A stretch of 64,000 nucleotides of DNA, taken from Exiguobacterium marinum DSM 16307. Its GTDB lineage: Bacteria > Bacillota > Bacilli > Exiguobacteriales > Exiguobacteriaceae. This document shows, one piece after another, positions 1-9,510 of the stretch (position 1 is its first letter; each line of letters starts with the position of its first letter). Under the pieces are notes generated by a model that was not told the origin of the DNA, ran no database searches, and saw nothing but the letters and a program-made list of their open reading frames with translations. Location: the NCBI RefSeq assembly GCF_000620845.1, contig NZ_KK211189.1, forward strand, positions 2,497,162 through 2,561,161, written 5' to 3'. A program made the translations under genes and the position numbers.

Positions 1-820
1 CCATTAAATCCCCGATTTGCATGGCCCCATTGTCAATCCGGATGCCACCGAACCATATGACACCGACGACCGTCAAGTTCATCACAAGCATCATAATAGG
101 CATAAGGAACGCCATGATCTGGTTTACTTTGATTGACACATCTGTCAATTGTTCATTCGCTTCTGTCATGCGGACTTGCTCTTCTTTTTCACGATTGAAT
201 GCCCGAATGACACGAATACCCGTTAGATTTTCTCGGAGGACGAGATTTAAGCGATCCAATCGCTTCTGCACTTTCTTAAATAGCGGCATGGCCTTCCAAA
301 AAATCAAGAAAATTGAGATGACGAGCACTGGCATAGCTGCCACAATCACAAGGGACAATTTCGCATCTTTTGAAGTAGCCATAATTAATCCACCGACAAA
401 CATGATTGGCGCACTTACAACCATCCGAAGCATCATGATGATCACTTGTTGTACTTGTGTGATATCGTTCGTCGTCCGAGTGATCAATGAGGCCGTTCCG
501 ACGCGATCGAACTCTTCAAGAGAGAATCGCTCAACATGATTAAAGACGCGTCTCCGTAAGTCACGACCAAATCCCATCGCTGCTTTCGATGAATAAAAAC
601 TGGCCACGACGGCTGCGATGGCTCCAAGTCCCGTCACACCTAGCATGATACCTCCCATTTGCCAAATATATCCTGTTTCACCCGTCACGACCCCATTATC
701 AATGATGTCTGCCATTAACGTTGGTAAAAATAAATCTGCCAACGATTGCGCGAACACAAACAACAAGACCATCAGAACGGCCCACTTATAACTAATGAGA
801 CGTTTCAACAACTTAATCAT
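1..820 (-). CDS. ABC exporter, fused membrane/ATPase type (partial, N-terminal part)
   Basis: This gene runs off the left edge, so only about 273 N-terminal residues are present. The visible part is the transmembrane domain of a type IV (MsbA/LmrA-like) exporter: it starts MIKLLKRLISYKW, followed by several hydrophobic helices and the intracellular-loop segment with ERFSLEEFDRVGTASLITR. In this family the domain is followed by an ATPase, which lies outside the window. The ATG at 820 overlaps the end of the upstream marR gene by 8 bases (ATGATTAA), so the two are surely translationally coupled. Genes in this layout usually export drugs or toxic compounds under MarR control. The substrate cannot be told, nor whether a second half-transporter follows. 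Confidence 0.85.
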   Translation of the reverse strand, partial: MIKLLKRLISYKWAVLMVLLFVFAQSLADLFLPTLMADIIDNGVVTGETGYIWQMGGIMLGVTGLGAIAAVVASFYSSKAAMGFGRDLRRRVFNHVERFSLEEFDRVGTASLITRTTNDITQVQQVIIMMLRMVVSAPIMFVGGLIMATSKDAKLSLVIVAAMPVLVISIFLIFWKAMPLFKKVQKRLDRLNLVLRENLTGIRVIRAFNREKEEQVRMTEANEQLTDVSIKVNQIMAFLMPIMMLVMNLTVVGVIWFGGIRIDNGAMQIGDLM

Positions 821-1295
821 GACGGCATCCTCCTTCACAGTCTGTGAACCCTTCATTTAACCCATCTGCAATCTGTTGATGGGCTTCAATCATATGATGA
901 TACGTACCTTCATTTAGACGAGATAAGATTTGATTCAATTGTTGCTCGGTCCCTTCTTCTTGTTGCTCAATATCCTCAATCAAACGTTTGCCCGATGTAT
1001 CAATCGTCAACACGACCTCCCGACGATTGTCGGGATTGATGTCCCGACGAATCAGTCCTTTCTCCACGAGACCATCGAGCGATTGACTCAACGTGCTCTT
1101 TGGCATCTTTGTCCGTTGAACTAGTTCCTTTTGCGAAATCGCTCCCTGTTCATTTAACATCATCAGTCCATGAAGTTGAGGTAGGGTGAGGTCATTTTGT
1201 TGTGCCGTTTGATGCATCAAACGAATTAAAACACGCTGTACACGCCAAAAGGATTGCATCATTTCCCGTGCCCGCGTTGTATTCGTCTCGGTCAT
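813..1295 (-). CDS. MarR-family transcriptional regulator
   Basis: This 160-residue winged-helix regulator has the MarR plan: an N-terminal dimer helix, a recognition region with ISQKELVQRTKMPKSTLSQS near residues 54-70, a wing with DNRREVVLTIDTSGKRL, and a C-terminal dimer helix. The end is GCRHD. It most likely represses its own operon, which continues into the ABC exporter whose start overlaps its stop. AAAGGAG lies 9 bases before the ATG. An 8-bp perfect inverted repeat lies about 30 bases upstream at the expected transcription start. The inducer is unknown. Confidence 0.88.
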   Translation of the reverse strand: MTETNTTRAREMMQSFWRVQRVLIRLMHQTAQQNDLTLPQLHGLMMLNEQGAISQKELVQRTKMPKSTLSQSLDGLVEKGLIRRDINPDNRREVVLTIDTSGKRLIEDIEQQEEGTEQQLNQILSRLNEGTYHHMIEAHQQIADGLNEGFTDCEGGCRHD

Positions 1296-1325
1296 ACTCG
1301 TTCACTCCTTTATCGTTCCGTTTCG

Positions 1326-1389
1326 AATTGTTCTATTCGGAACAATTACTTATATAAAATAAATTACTCCTCTCGTGCTGGATTGTCAA
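1326..1389 (-). promoter_or_regulatory. marR promoter and palindromic operator
   Basis: Reading the minus strand, TTGACA (1384-1389) is followed after 17 bases by TAATTT (1361-1366). About 14 bases downstream lies AATTGTTC-6-GAACAATT (1326-1347), a perfect 8-bp inverted repeat at the expected start of transcription. MarR proteins usually bind such dyads. That this one is the operator for the MarR protein encoded next to it is inference. Confidence 0.65.
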
Positions 1390-1421
1390 CGAAATTGAAT
1401 GTGAATTTGCACATAAGAAAA

Positions 1422-1449
1422 GAGCGATGCCATCTAGCTGACATCGCTC
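1422..1449 (-). terminator. Terminator after addA
   Basis: GAGCGATG (1422-1429) pairs with CATCGCTC (1442-1449), and on the minus strand the stem is followed by TCTTTTCTT. It ends the addBA transcript. Confidence 0.7.
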
Positions 1450-1464
1450 GCCATGTATTCTCAT

Positions 1465-4400
1465 TTATTTGGTCGACACGGTCACGATTTCCTGTAAATC
1501 AAGCGAATAAATCAAGGTCCGCTCGACACGAATATCCCAAATCGTTTCAATAGCCTCTCGATACAGTTGCAATTGAATTGCATAGCGATCCCGCAATCGA
1601 TTATGTGCCTCTTCACGAGACTCAGATAAATGGACAACGGCATCTGATTTATAGTCCAAAAGGACGTAAGAGGTCCCATCAAAATACAGACAGTCGATAA
1701 TCCCTTGAATCAATACATGTTCATCCGTGAACTGTCCATTCGGATTGACTCGCTCGGCCGGTACCGTGTAGGTGAATGGCAACTCTCGCCATGCGGTTCC
1801 CCGCTCGATTGCACCGGCGAGCGATTGCCCGACTTCCGTTTGGAAAAATGCCTCAACATCAGGGAGTGCGAGGCGTGCCGTCTCGGCCTCGACTGGACTA
1901 AGCATCCCTTGCATCTCCCACCGATTGATTTGATCGACAATCGGTTGGCTTGGGTCCGCTAATTGGAAAATCAAGTGTAACGTCGTCCCTCGTTCGGCAC
2001 CGGTCTGTTTGACTTGACGCCATTTTGGTTCTCGGTAAGGCGTATCGACCGGTCGGACCGGGTCTTCAAAGGCGGCTTGTTCAAGTTGCATCGCCCGTTT
2101 CAATTCGGTCACTGTTTGTTTCGCTGCCGTGCGCACCGCATCTTGAGAAGGGTATGCGTAGTTCAAAGCCTGATGGACGGTACGTATCGTCACTTCTTCG
2201 TTTTGAATCGGGAAATCGATTGCTTCAAATCTTTGGACATGATGCAGTTGAGCCATCATTTCTTGCAGTGTCGCAATCTCCGCAAGATCCGGTACACCAA
2301 TCATGCGGTACATCCACGAGGTCGACTCATGAAATGAAGCGGGAACTGTGAAGCCGAAGGACTCGATGAAGGTCGAAGCGCTTGGCAATCGCAAGAGCGC
2401 CGGAGCAATCCAGTCCAAGTACGTTTTCGCCTCTCGTCTCGCCTCACTAGCCAACAGCTCCCCGGATTGTTCGACCTGGAGCCACTGTTGGAGATGTTTG
2501 ACCGGTTCCCCTACCGTTCCGACTAGGATCAGTTTTTCTTTCGCCCGCGTCAAAGCGACGTAAAGAACACGCATCTCTTCTGCTTTCATCGTCGCGTCTA
2601 AATCTCTTCGAATCATCTCTTTCACAAATGTTTCCGACTTTGTACGCGTCACCACATCGATTGCATCCAGTGAAATCCCGTAATGCTTGTGGAAAATGAC
2701 ACGTTGCATCTGATCACGTTTATTGAATTGTTTTCCGAGCTGAGCGACGATCGTCACCGGGAACTCGAGACCTTTCGATTTATGGACGGTCATGATGCGA
2801 ACGACGTTCTCCTCGTCCCCAAGTGACCGTGCCTCTGACAAGTCCTCACCGGTATCCTGCAGACGGTCCATCACGCGTAAGAAGCGATAAAGGCCACGAT
2901 AGCCACTACGTTCATAGGAGAGGGCGCGGTCATAGAGCGCCTTCAAGTTTTCTTGCCGTCCTTTTCCTCCAGGCAATCCACCTGAAAAGTCATAAAACCC
3001 GGTATCATTGAATAACTGTTGAATCAATTCAGACAGACTATGGTTTCGCGCATAGGTGCGCCAACGGGATAGTCGGTCGAGCATCTCTCCACATTTCACC
3101 CCAAGCTCATCATCGTCATCTGCCTTTGCTTTGAGTGCCTCATAGAATGAATCGTCGGATTCGAGTCGGATTCGTGCCAACTCACCGTCATCGAAACGGA
3201 ACATCGGTGAACGAAGCGCACCTGCGAGAGGGATATCTTGTAGCGGGTTGTCAATCACTTTCAAGAGGGCAAGGATCATACGGATCTCAGTCGCTTGAAA
3301 ATATCCACCATCCGAATCGGTGTAAGCCGGGATGTTGTACTGTGTCAAAATATCCATCAACTGCTCGACTCGTTCTTTTTTCGAACGCACGAGAATCACG
3401 ATGTCTCGATACTCACAGTTTCGAAGTTGTCCGGTCTCTTCATCCGTCACCTTGAACGGTTCTTCTCCCGATACGAGTTCTAAGATTCGGGTTGCGATCG
3501 CCCGACCTTCTACCTCTTGCTTCGATAACTCACGACTCTCCCCGTCGACCAAAATGAATTCTGGGTCCGCTGGAATCGGTTCATACTCACGTCCCGGTAC
3601 AAGTTGTGCTGCCTCGTCATATGCGATTTCGCCGACCTCTTCATCCATGAGCTGAACGAACAAGTCATTAATCCCGTGGAGGACTTCTCTGCGACTACGG
3701 AAGTTTTGAGAAAGGTCGATTCGTTTCCCTGTACCCGCTTGTCTAAAGCGCGTCGCCTTATCGATGAAAAGACCCGGTTCTGCATGGCGGAATCGATAAA
3801 TCGATTGTTTGATGTCGCCCACCATGAATAAGTTCCCGACTTCCTCTCGTTCATTTGCGACCAGATTGATGATTGTTTCTTGAATCTCGTTCGTATCTTG
3901 GTATTCATCAACGAGTACCTCAGCGAATCGTTCTTTATAAAGCGCAGCAACATCGGACGGTCCCCCGTCTTGTCGTAAAATGGCGAGCGCATAATGTTCC
4001 AAGTCACTGAAGTCAACGAAAGCCCGTTCACGCTTTGCTTGCTCATATGCTTGACCGAATGTACGGACGGTTCGAACGAGTGTTTCAACGAGAGGTTGTT
4101 GCATCGAGACGCTCTCTAATAAGTCCGCCCCACTGACACGCGCCTGCTCGACCACTGTCGTCAATTTTTTCTTCGCCTGGTCGTACGCTGGTTTGAGGAC
4201 CTCGTGGTAAATCTGGTGCTCCTCTTTTTTTGGAACAGCCTTCATCGTTCCAAACTTCATCGCACGAGCCGCCGTCTCGAGTTCACTCCAGACAATTGTC
4301 TCCCCTTCAAGTTGTTCAAACGGAAAAATCGCCTGACGAACATTGTCCGATTGTGGTTCATAACCGGCGACCCGAAGCTCCGCTTCAAGCTTCCGAAGTT

Positions 4401-5082
4401 CCCGTACCGCCTTTTCGATATCTTGCCACAACATCTGACCAAATTCGATTAAAATCGCCTCTTCGTCAGGGTCATCTCCGAACGTATACATAGATACGAG
4501 ATTATCTAAATAGGCGTCTGGATTTGGGAGCGTACGCGCATAGTGGTACATTCCGAGAATCAAGTCCTCGATTTCGCTATCACCGCGATCTGACGTATAC
4601 GCATCGACAAGAGAAAAGAAATCGGTATCTTGTTTCCCGTACTCCTCTTCAAGCACCTCTTCTAATACGTCGTCCTGCAACAGGACGAGGTCACGTTCTT
4701 CCGCAATCTTGAACGCCGGGTCTAAGTCTAATAGATAGTAATTCTCGCGAATCACTTCTAAACAAAATGAGTGGATGGTCGTGATGAGCGCCCGGTTCAA
4801 CATCTGCCGTTGCTTCCGGACGTATTCATTCGTCGGGTCTTCGCGTAACGCCTCTTCAAGCGCCTTTGCGATGCGTCGTTTCATCTCTGCAGCCGCTGCA
4901 TTCGTAAACGTAACGACGAGCATCCGGTCTGCCGTGAGCTCATCCGTCTCGTCAAGCAATCGGCTAGATAACCGCTCGACAAGGACCGCGGTCTTACCAG
5001 AACCTGCCGCAGCCGAAACGAGCACATGGCTTCCCCTCGCTTCGATCGCGGCGAACTGATCATTCGTCCATTTCACGGTCAT
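1465..5082 (-). CDS. addA: ATP-dependent helicase/nuclease subunit A
   Basis: AddA is the UvrD-type helicase and nuclease subunit of AddAB, the Gram-positive counterpart of RecBCD; it resects double-strand breaks for RecA-dependent repair. The 1205 residues match the family. Visible signatures are the Q motif KWTNDQ at the start, Walker A AAGSGKT at residues 25-31, Walker B DEYQDTNE at 392-399, a late helicase motif with VHKSKGLEF and YVALTRA, and the C-terminal nuclease triad around DYKSDA at 1143-1148. The ATG at 5082 lies inside the end of addB (23-base overlap), and a terminator follows. The pair forms a two-gene operon. Confidence 0.97.
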   Translation of the reverse strand: MTVKWTNDQFAAIEARGSHVLVSAAAGSGKTAVLVERLSSRLLDETDELTADRMLVVTFTNAAAAEMKRRIAKALEEALREDPTNEYVRKQRQMLNRALITTIHSFCLEVIRENYYLLDLDPAFKIAEERDLVLLQDDVLEEVLEEEYGKQDTDFFSLVDAYTSDRGDSEIEDLILGMYHYARTLPNPDAYLDNLVSMYTFGDDPDEEAILIEFGQMLWQDIEKAVRELRKLEAELRVAGYEPQSDNVRQAIFPFEQLEGETIVWSELETAARAMKFGTMKAVPKKEEHQIYHEVLKPAYDQAKKKLTTVVEQARVSGADLLESVSMQQPLVETLVRTVRTFGQAYEQAKRERAFVDFSDLEHYALAILRQDGGPSDVAALYKERFAEVLVDEYQDTNEIQETIINLVANEREEVGNLFMVGDIKQSIYRFRHAEPGLFIDKATRFRQAGTGKRIDLSQNFRSRREVLHGINDLFVQLMDEEVGEIAYDEAAQLVPGREYEPIPADPEFILVDGESRELSKQEVEGRAIATRILELVSGEEPFKVTDEETGQLRNCEYRDIVILVRSKKERVEQLMDILTQYNIPAYTDSDGGYFQATEIRMILALLKVIDNPLQDIPLAGALRSPMFRFDDGELARIRLESDDSFYEALKAKADDDDELGVKCGEMLDRLSRWRTYARNHSLSELIQQLFNDTGFYDFSGGLPGGKGRQENLKALYDRALSYERSGYRGLYRFLRVMDRLQDTGEDLSEARSLGDEENVVRIMTVHKSKGLEFPVTIVAQLGKQFNKRDQMQRVIFHKHYGISLDAIDVVTRTKSETFVKEMIRRDLDATMKAEEMRVLYVALTRAKEKLILVGTVGEPVKHLQQWLQVEQSGELLASEARREAKTYLDWIAPALLRLPSASTFIESFGFTVPASFHESTSWMYRMIGVPDLAEIATLQEMMAQLHHVQRFEAIDFPIQNEEVTIRTVHQALNYAYPSQDAVRTAAKQTVTELKRAMQLEQAAFEDPVRPVDTPYREPKWRQVKQTGAERGTTLHLIFQLADPSQPIVDQINRWEMQGMLSPVEAETARLALPDVEAFFQTEVGQSLAGAIERGTAWRELPFTYTVPAERVNPNGQFTDEHVLIQGIIDCLYFDGTSYVLLDYKSDAVVHLSESREEAHNRLRDRYAIQLQLYREAIETIWDIRVERTLIYSLDLQEIVTVSTK

Positions 5083-8000
5083 CGCCTCCTAACTCCTGGA
5101 ATACTTCTTCTTTCTCGAGCTTCTTCAATTTACGAGGCTCATTCGAGAGTGCCTCGTCAAAGTGACAAACACTTTGGTACGGACATGTCTGACAGGGCCG
5201 TCGCTCTTTATACTCATACGGTTCTACATCAATTTTGCCGTCATACATCTCCTCTGCACTCGCTTTGACGACGTCAAATGCATGATCCATCAACTGTTCG
5301 AGTTGAGGCGTCGTGACAATCTTCTTCAGCGTATTGGCATCAGGTGTGCCATCTTTTTTATATTTGACTGGGATAACGATTGATTTTTTCGACGACCCCT
5401 TCGCAGAGTGGTCCATCACCTCTAAGATTTGTGGATCGTCTACGAGCAATCCTTGCATCTGATATGACTCTAATACCTTTTGACGTGTCTCTTCTTCGGA
5501 ACTCGCGGGCGGTACGAGTGGTCGATGAACATGGAAATAGAGGGCGGCAGCAGGTGCTACATTCTCTTTCGTCCATGCCTCTGCCTGTTCAATCAATACC
5601 TTCAAATAGATGAGCATCTGCATCGCCAGACCGTAGTATATTTCAGCGAAATCAACTTCACGTTTACTCGACTTATAGTCGACGATTCGAACGTAAAGCT
5701 GGTCATGGATCATCGCTGTATCGACACGATCGATGCGACCGACTAGTTCACACGTTGCCCCATTTGACAATGTAAATGATACGGGTGGGAACTGACCGCT
5801 CCCGAATGCAAGTTCAAACGCTTGTGGGTCAAAGCCATCTCGTTTCGACTGTTCAATCAACACTTCTGCCGTCTTACTGACGACGTCTGTCAATTTTTTC
5901 TTCAAATACGCGTATCGGTTCGAACTCATTAAAATGGCGTGCTGAATCTCAGGTGTCACGAGTTCCACCGCCTGCTCGGCTAGGTTCATACACTCATCTG
6001 GTGAGACATCCCGCCACTGTTTTCCATCCATTTTCACCGTCTGCGACATATGTTCGATCGTCCGGTGATAGAGGTTTCCGATATCCGGTGCTTCGAGTCG
6101 ATACAATCGTCGCTCTTTCAAACGTAACCCATAACTCGCGAAATGTTTGAACGGACAAGCTTGGAATGTCTCCAGTCGCGAAACACTCGCTCGAATCGAT
6201 GGCGTGTACAATGATTGTGCGACGTGGTCGTCTAGCGATTTTGGTATATTTTGATAGAACAAGGCGCTCGTCAAAAGTTGCAAGCGTTCACGTCCATCCG
6301 GGTGCTTCAACAGCTCGTTATAGACGCCAAACCACATATCTTGAATCGGATAATGACGACTTAAACGCTGAAGCTCCAGTGCCGTGACGGCTGCCGTCTG
6401 ATTCACGTTCGTCAAGAAAGCGAATTGGTCCTGTGGCCGATGTTCTCCAGCTTCAGCGAAATGTGTCTTAATGACGTTTTGTTGCAGACGCGTTTTCAAA
6501 TCTGCTATGAAGCGGGCCGGTTGAACGGCCTTACCCGTTCTGTCAACTAGAGCATAGCTAATATAGAGACGTTCACTTGGTACCGTCACCGCTTTATATA
6601 AGTAATACGTTTCATCATCGAATAAGTGCTCCGTCGCCTTCCCGGCACGTAGTCCATTCTCATGCATGAAATCTAAGTCATGGTCGGTCAACAGCTTGGA
6701 CTGTGTCGTGACGAGAGGGATTTGATCTTCATTCGCTCCGAGTAGGAACACAACTTTTTTATCAATCAATCGCCCACGAACATAGTCCGTCACAGTCAAT
6801 TGGTCAAGCGAAGGTGGGATGAGAGCATAGCGGAGACTATCCAGACCTGTATCCATCATTTGAAGAAACAGGTCTGTAGACAACGTTTCTTCTGGAGCTG
6901 CTGCTTCTAACTGCTCAAGTAAATGTAACACCGCGTCCCAAACTTGAGTATGTTCACGTGCCTCGATTAATTGTGCTTCTTCAATCGCCTCATCGCGCCA
7001 ATGGGTCAGACAGTCCGATACGCCGACACGTTCTAAAAAGGCAAACATGGCGTGCGTATAAGCTTGCATTGTCTTCGCTTGCTTTAATTCTGAAAGCAAT
7101 GGATCAAATGTATCGATGACTCGTGCTCGGTAACGGTTCAAGTCTGCCTCGACGTCTAGCTCTTCGCTCGTGAGTCGTGCCTCTTCGCCCATACGACGAC
7201 GCAATTGCCATTCGTCATGCCAGTGATAGTGCTTGATTCCTCGCTCAATCACGAACGCTTCGAGACGATCGACGGACGTACGGCGATGTGTCGGGTCAAG
7301 GACGACGAGTTCCGTCTTCAGCGCCCGAAAGACGGGTTCCTCCCGATAGCCGCGTAAAGCAATGTCGATTGCCGCCTTTAACAGCTCGACGAGAGGATGG
7401 TCAAGCATCGGTTGCCGTTCATCAAGGAAGTACGGCAGCCCCATCTTTTGTAACGCTTGTGCTGCCAAATCTCCGTATTCCTCGAGAGAACGTGAGACAA
7501 GAGCGATGTCTCGGTAACGATATCCTTCTTCACGAGTGAGTCGAATGACTTCCCGAACGGCCGCCTCCACCTCGACGGTCCGGTCGACTGCGGCATGTAG
7601 ATCAATCCGATTCTCTGAACCAGTGTAAGGTTCTGCAGTCAATTGATCGAATGTGGCCTCCAGATAACGGAGACTCGGATGCGTGTAACGATAGACGGTA
7701 TCATACAGCTCGTCTCGAGAAGGGATCTGTCGTTCTGTCAACAGTTCTTTGAAACGCATGAGCGTCCGTTGTGTCGGGCCAAACAATGGATCGAGACGAT
7801 ACATCGAAACAGGATCAAGTGTAAGCAACACATCGACATTCACTTTTTCCGCAAGTGCGACAAGAACTGCCAATTCCTGCTCCGAAAATTCATTGAACCC
7901 GTCCACATAGACACGTACACCCGTCAAATCCGTTTCCGGCAGGATCTGCAACATGACGTTGAAATAATCTTCCGCATGGAGTGCCTTGCCTTCCGTCATC

Positions 8001-8497
8001 TTTAAAAATCCTTCGTAAATGATGGAAAGGTCCTGTAACTTCAAAGCACGGTGCTGCGCCTGTTCACTTAACCGCAACAAGTGCTCCGGTTCCACAAGCC
8101 CACGCTTCAACATGGAAATCAATTGATTCAATTCTTCGTAAAAGCCGAACTGATTCATCGTACGCCGGAACAAGGTCAATCGTTCCTCGCTCATCTCGAC
8201 GACCCTCCGCAACAACAAATGAGTTCCGGTTTGATCTAAAAATTGATCTGTCGCGACGCCGGCATCCCGCATCATCAAGAAAGCGAGACGACGCATCGAA
8301 AGAACTTGAATACGAGTCGAACCACGAAGATCGTCTACCATTGCCATCTTCTTTTCCATTTCAAACGACATTTGATCCGGCACGATCATATAAATCGTCG
8401 GTCCGCTCGGGTTTTGCTTCAGTTCCTGAATGACCTCATCGATCATCTGCTCACTTTTTCCCGTTCCCGATCGACCAACGTGAAAGGTTACTGTCAT
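5060..8497 (-). CDS. addB: ATP-dependent helicase/nuclease subunit B
   Basis: AddB is the partner of AddA; in the family it carries an inactive helicase, the Chi-recognition role and a second nuclease domain. Seen here are a Walker A motif GRSGTGKS close to the N-terminus, the nuclease motif VDYKSSKREVDF, and four cysteines typical of the AddB iron-sulfur cluster: one in ACPFKHFASYGLRL and three in CQTCPYQSVC near the end. The reading frame opens further upstream (to 8539). I chose the ATG at 8497 because GGAAGGAG lies just before it and the protein then begins MTVTFHVGRSGTGKS, as known AddB proteins do. Confidence 0.96.
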   Translation of the reverse strand: MTVTFHVGRSGTGKSEQMIDEVIQELKQNPSGPTIYMIVPDQMSFEMEKKMAMVDDLRGSTRIQVLSMRRLAFLMMRDAGVATDQFLDQTGTHLLLRRVVEMSEERLTLFRRTMNQFGFYEELNQLISMLKRGLVEPEHLLRLSEQAQHRALKLQDLSIIYEGFLKMTEGKALHAEDYFNVMLQILPETDLTGVRVYVDGFNEFSEQELAVLVALAEKVNVDVLLTLDPVSMYRLDPLFGPTQRTLMRFKELLTERQIPSRDELYDTVYRYTHPSLRYLEATFDQLTAEPYTGSENRIDLHAAVDRTVEVEAAVREVIRLTREEGYRYRDIALVSRSLEEYGDLAAQALQKMGLPYFLDERQPMLDHPLVELLKAAIDIALRGYREEPVFRALKTELVVLDPTHRRTSVDRLEAFVIERGIKHYHWHDEWQLRRRMGEEARLTSEELDVEADLNRYRARVIDTFDPLLSELKQAKTMQAYTHAMFAFLERVGVSDCLTHWRDEAIEEAQLIEAREHTQVWDAVLHLLEQLEAAAPEETLSTDLFLQMMDTGLDSLRYALIPPSLDQLTVTDYVRGRLIDKKVVFLLGANEDQIPLVTTQSKLLTDHDLDFMHENGLRAGKATEHLFDDETYYLYKAVTVPSERLYISYALVDRTGKAVQPARFIADLKTRLQQNVIKTHFAEAGEHRPQDQFAFLTNVNQTAAVTALELQRLSRHYPIQDMWFGVYNELLKHPDGRERLQLLTSALFYQNIPKSLDDHVAQSLYTPSIRASVSRLETFQACPFKHFASYGLRLKERRLYRLEAPDIGNLYHRTIEHMSQTVKMDGKQWRDVSPDECMNLAEQAVELVTPEIQHAILMSSNRYAYLKKKLTDVVSKTAEVLIEQSKRDGFDPQAFELAFGSGQFPPVSFTLSNGATCELVGRIDRVDTAMIHDQLYVRIVDYKSSKREVDFAEIYYGLAMQMLIYLKVLIEQAEAWTKENVAPAAALYFHVHRPLVPPASSEEETRQKVLESYQMQGLLVDDPQILEVMDHSAKGSSKKSIVIPVKYKKDGTPDANTLKKIVTTPQLEQLMDHAFDVVKASAEEMYDGKIDVEPYEYKERRPCQTCPYQSVCHFDEALSNEPRKLKKLEKEEVFQELGGDDREMDE

Positions 8498-8655
8498 TTT
8501 AGCGAACACTCCTTCCCTTTTTTCTTCATTATGAACCATCTCTCCTCATTTGTAGAGGGAAACCTCCCTTGAACCTTAGTCAAAAAAGTCATAACCTTCA
8601 TCATTCCCATTTTTGTCCGAAATCGATTAGACTGAACGTATGAGGGGGAATATCT

Positions 8656-9036
8656 GTGAGTGCTTATGAACAATTTGGAGGCGAACGCGGTGTTCAACAA
8701 CTTGTCGACGCGTTTTATGACCTCGTCTATGCCGACCCGATTTTACTGCCGCTCTTTCCTGAAGACAAAGACCGGGTCAAACAACATCAATTTGAATTTT
8801 TAACACAGCTGCTCGGTGGTCCAAAATTATATTCAGAACGCCGTGGCGGTGGGAATTTAGCTATGATTCATCATGAACATCCGATTTCTGAGACGCACGC
8901 CGGTCATTGGCTTGGTTGCATGGAGCAAGCACTCAAGACCGTAGATGCCCCGGAATCGATCAAGCGCCAGCTGTTTCAACGATTGATCATGTCATCTTCG
9001 AATGTTGTTCGAGTTTGCTCGCATCATTTTGAGTAG
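8656..9036 (+). CDS. Group II truncated haemoglobin
   Basis: This 126-residue protein is a truncated globin like B. subtilis YjbI. Signs are the N-terminal YEQFGGERGVQQLVDAFYDLV, the segment DPILLPLFPEDKDRVKQHQFEFLTQ (cut in the middle of helices B-E), the glycine-rich GGPKLYSERRGGG, and the haem-side HHEHPISETHAGHWL with the proximal histidine expected there. Group II globins bind oxygen or nitric oxide and are linked to oxidative and nitrosative stress. The start is GTG with GAGGGGGA 7 bases upstream. It is divergent from addBA. Confidence 0.9.
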   Translation: MSAYEQFGGERGVQQLVDAFYDLVYADPILLPLFPEDKDRVKQHQFEFLTQLLGGPKLYSERRGGGNLAMIHHEHPISETHAGHWLGCMEQALKTVDAPESIKRQLFQRLIMSSSNVVRVCSHHFE

Positions 9037-9091
9037 TCACAACTATAAAAAGTGGGTATGATAGGAAAGTAAGTAAAGGAGGTCGTTTCAT

Positions 9092-9481
9092 ATGACAGAA
9101 GAAGAAAAAAAAGAAGTCGTTTCATCTGAAGAAGAGGAAACGGAAGAAAAAGAAGAAACGGTAGTCCTCGCCGATGCACTTGAAGGAGCAGCCGAAGCAG
9201 CAGATGCTGAAGAGGATGAGGACGATGATGAGAAACAGCCGGAAGAGAAGAACATGGACCACATCAAAGGCGTCTTCAACTACGACCACGAAAATGGCCG
9301 TGAATATCGTGTCGTCTTTTACAATGATCGCAAAAACTTAGTGTTCCGTGAACTTGGAAACGGCAAAGTTGAATTTGTCGGCCGCTTCTCGGACGATGCA
9401 TACGATGAAGAGAACGAAGAAGAAATGCGTGAACTCGGGCAACGTGAACTCGAGCGCATCCTCGCTGAACGCTTTAAATAA
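9092..9481 (+). CDS. Very acidic protein of unknown function
   Basis: I do not recognise this 129-residue protein. Residues 1-55 are an extremely acidic, probably disordered tail of Glu/Asp runs (EEEETEEKEE, EEDEDDDEKQPEEK). Residues 58-100 look like a small beta-rich fold (GVFNYDHENGREYRVVFYND, then KVEFVGRF), and a charged helix ends the protein. AAAGGAGGT sits 8-9 bases before the ATG, so translation should be strong. It shares a two-way terminator with a very basic protein that converges on it. Confidence 0.75.
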   Translation: MTEEEKKEVVSSEEEETEEKEETVVLADALEGAAEAADAEEDEDDDEKQPEEKNMDHIKGVFNYDHENGREYRVVFYNDRKNLVFRELGNGKVEFVGRFSDDAYDEENEEEMRELGQRELERILAERFK

Positions 9482-9510
9482 AAAAATCGCCGAATTTTCG
9501 GCGATTTTTT
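9482..9510. terminator. Two-way terminator between convergent genes
   Basis: A near-perfect hairpin, AAAAATCGCCGAA against TTCGGCGATTTTT, has a 2-base loop and T runs on both strands. It serves the acidic-protein gene (+) and the basic-protein gene (-). Confidence 0.9.

Noticed and set aside
3510..4088. Minus-strand ORF of 192 codons inside addA in another frame
   Set aside because: It is on the same strand as addA and fully inside it; the sequence is low in any motif.
9052..9057. GGGTAT before the acidic-protein gene as a SigB -10 box
   Set aside because: No GTTT-type -35 element lies 12-15 bases upstream.
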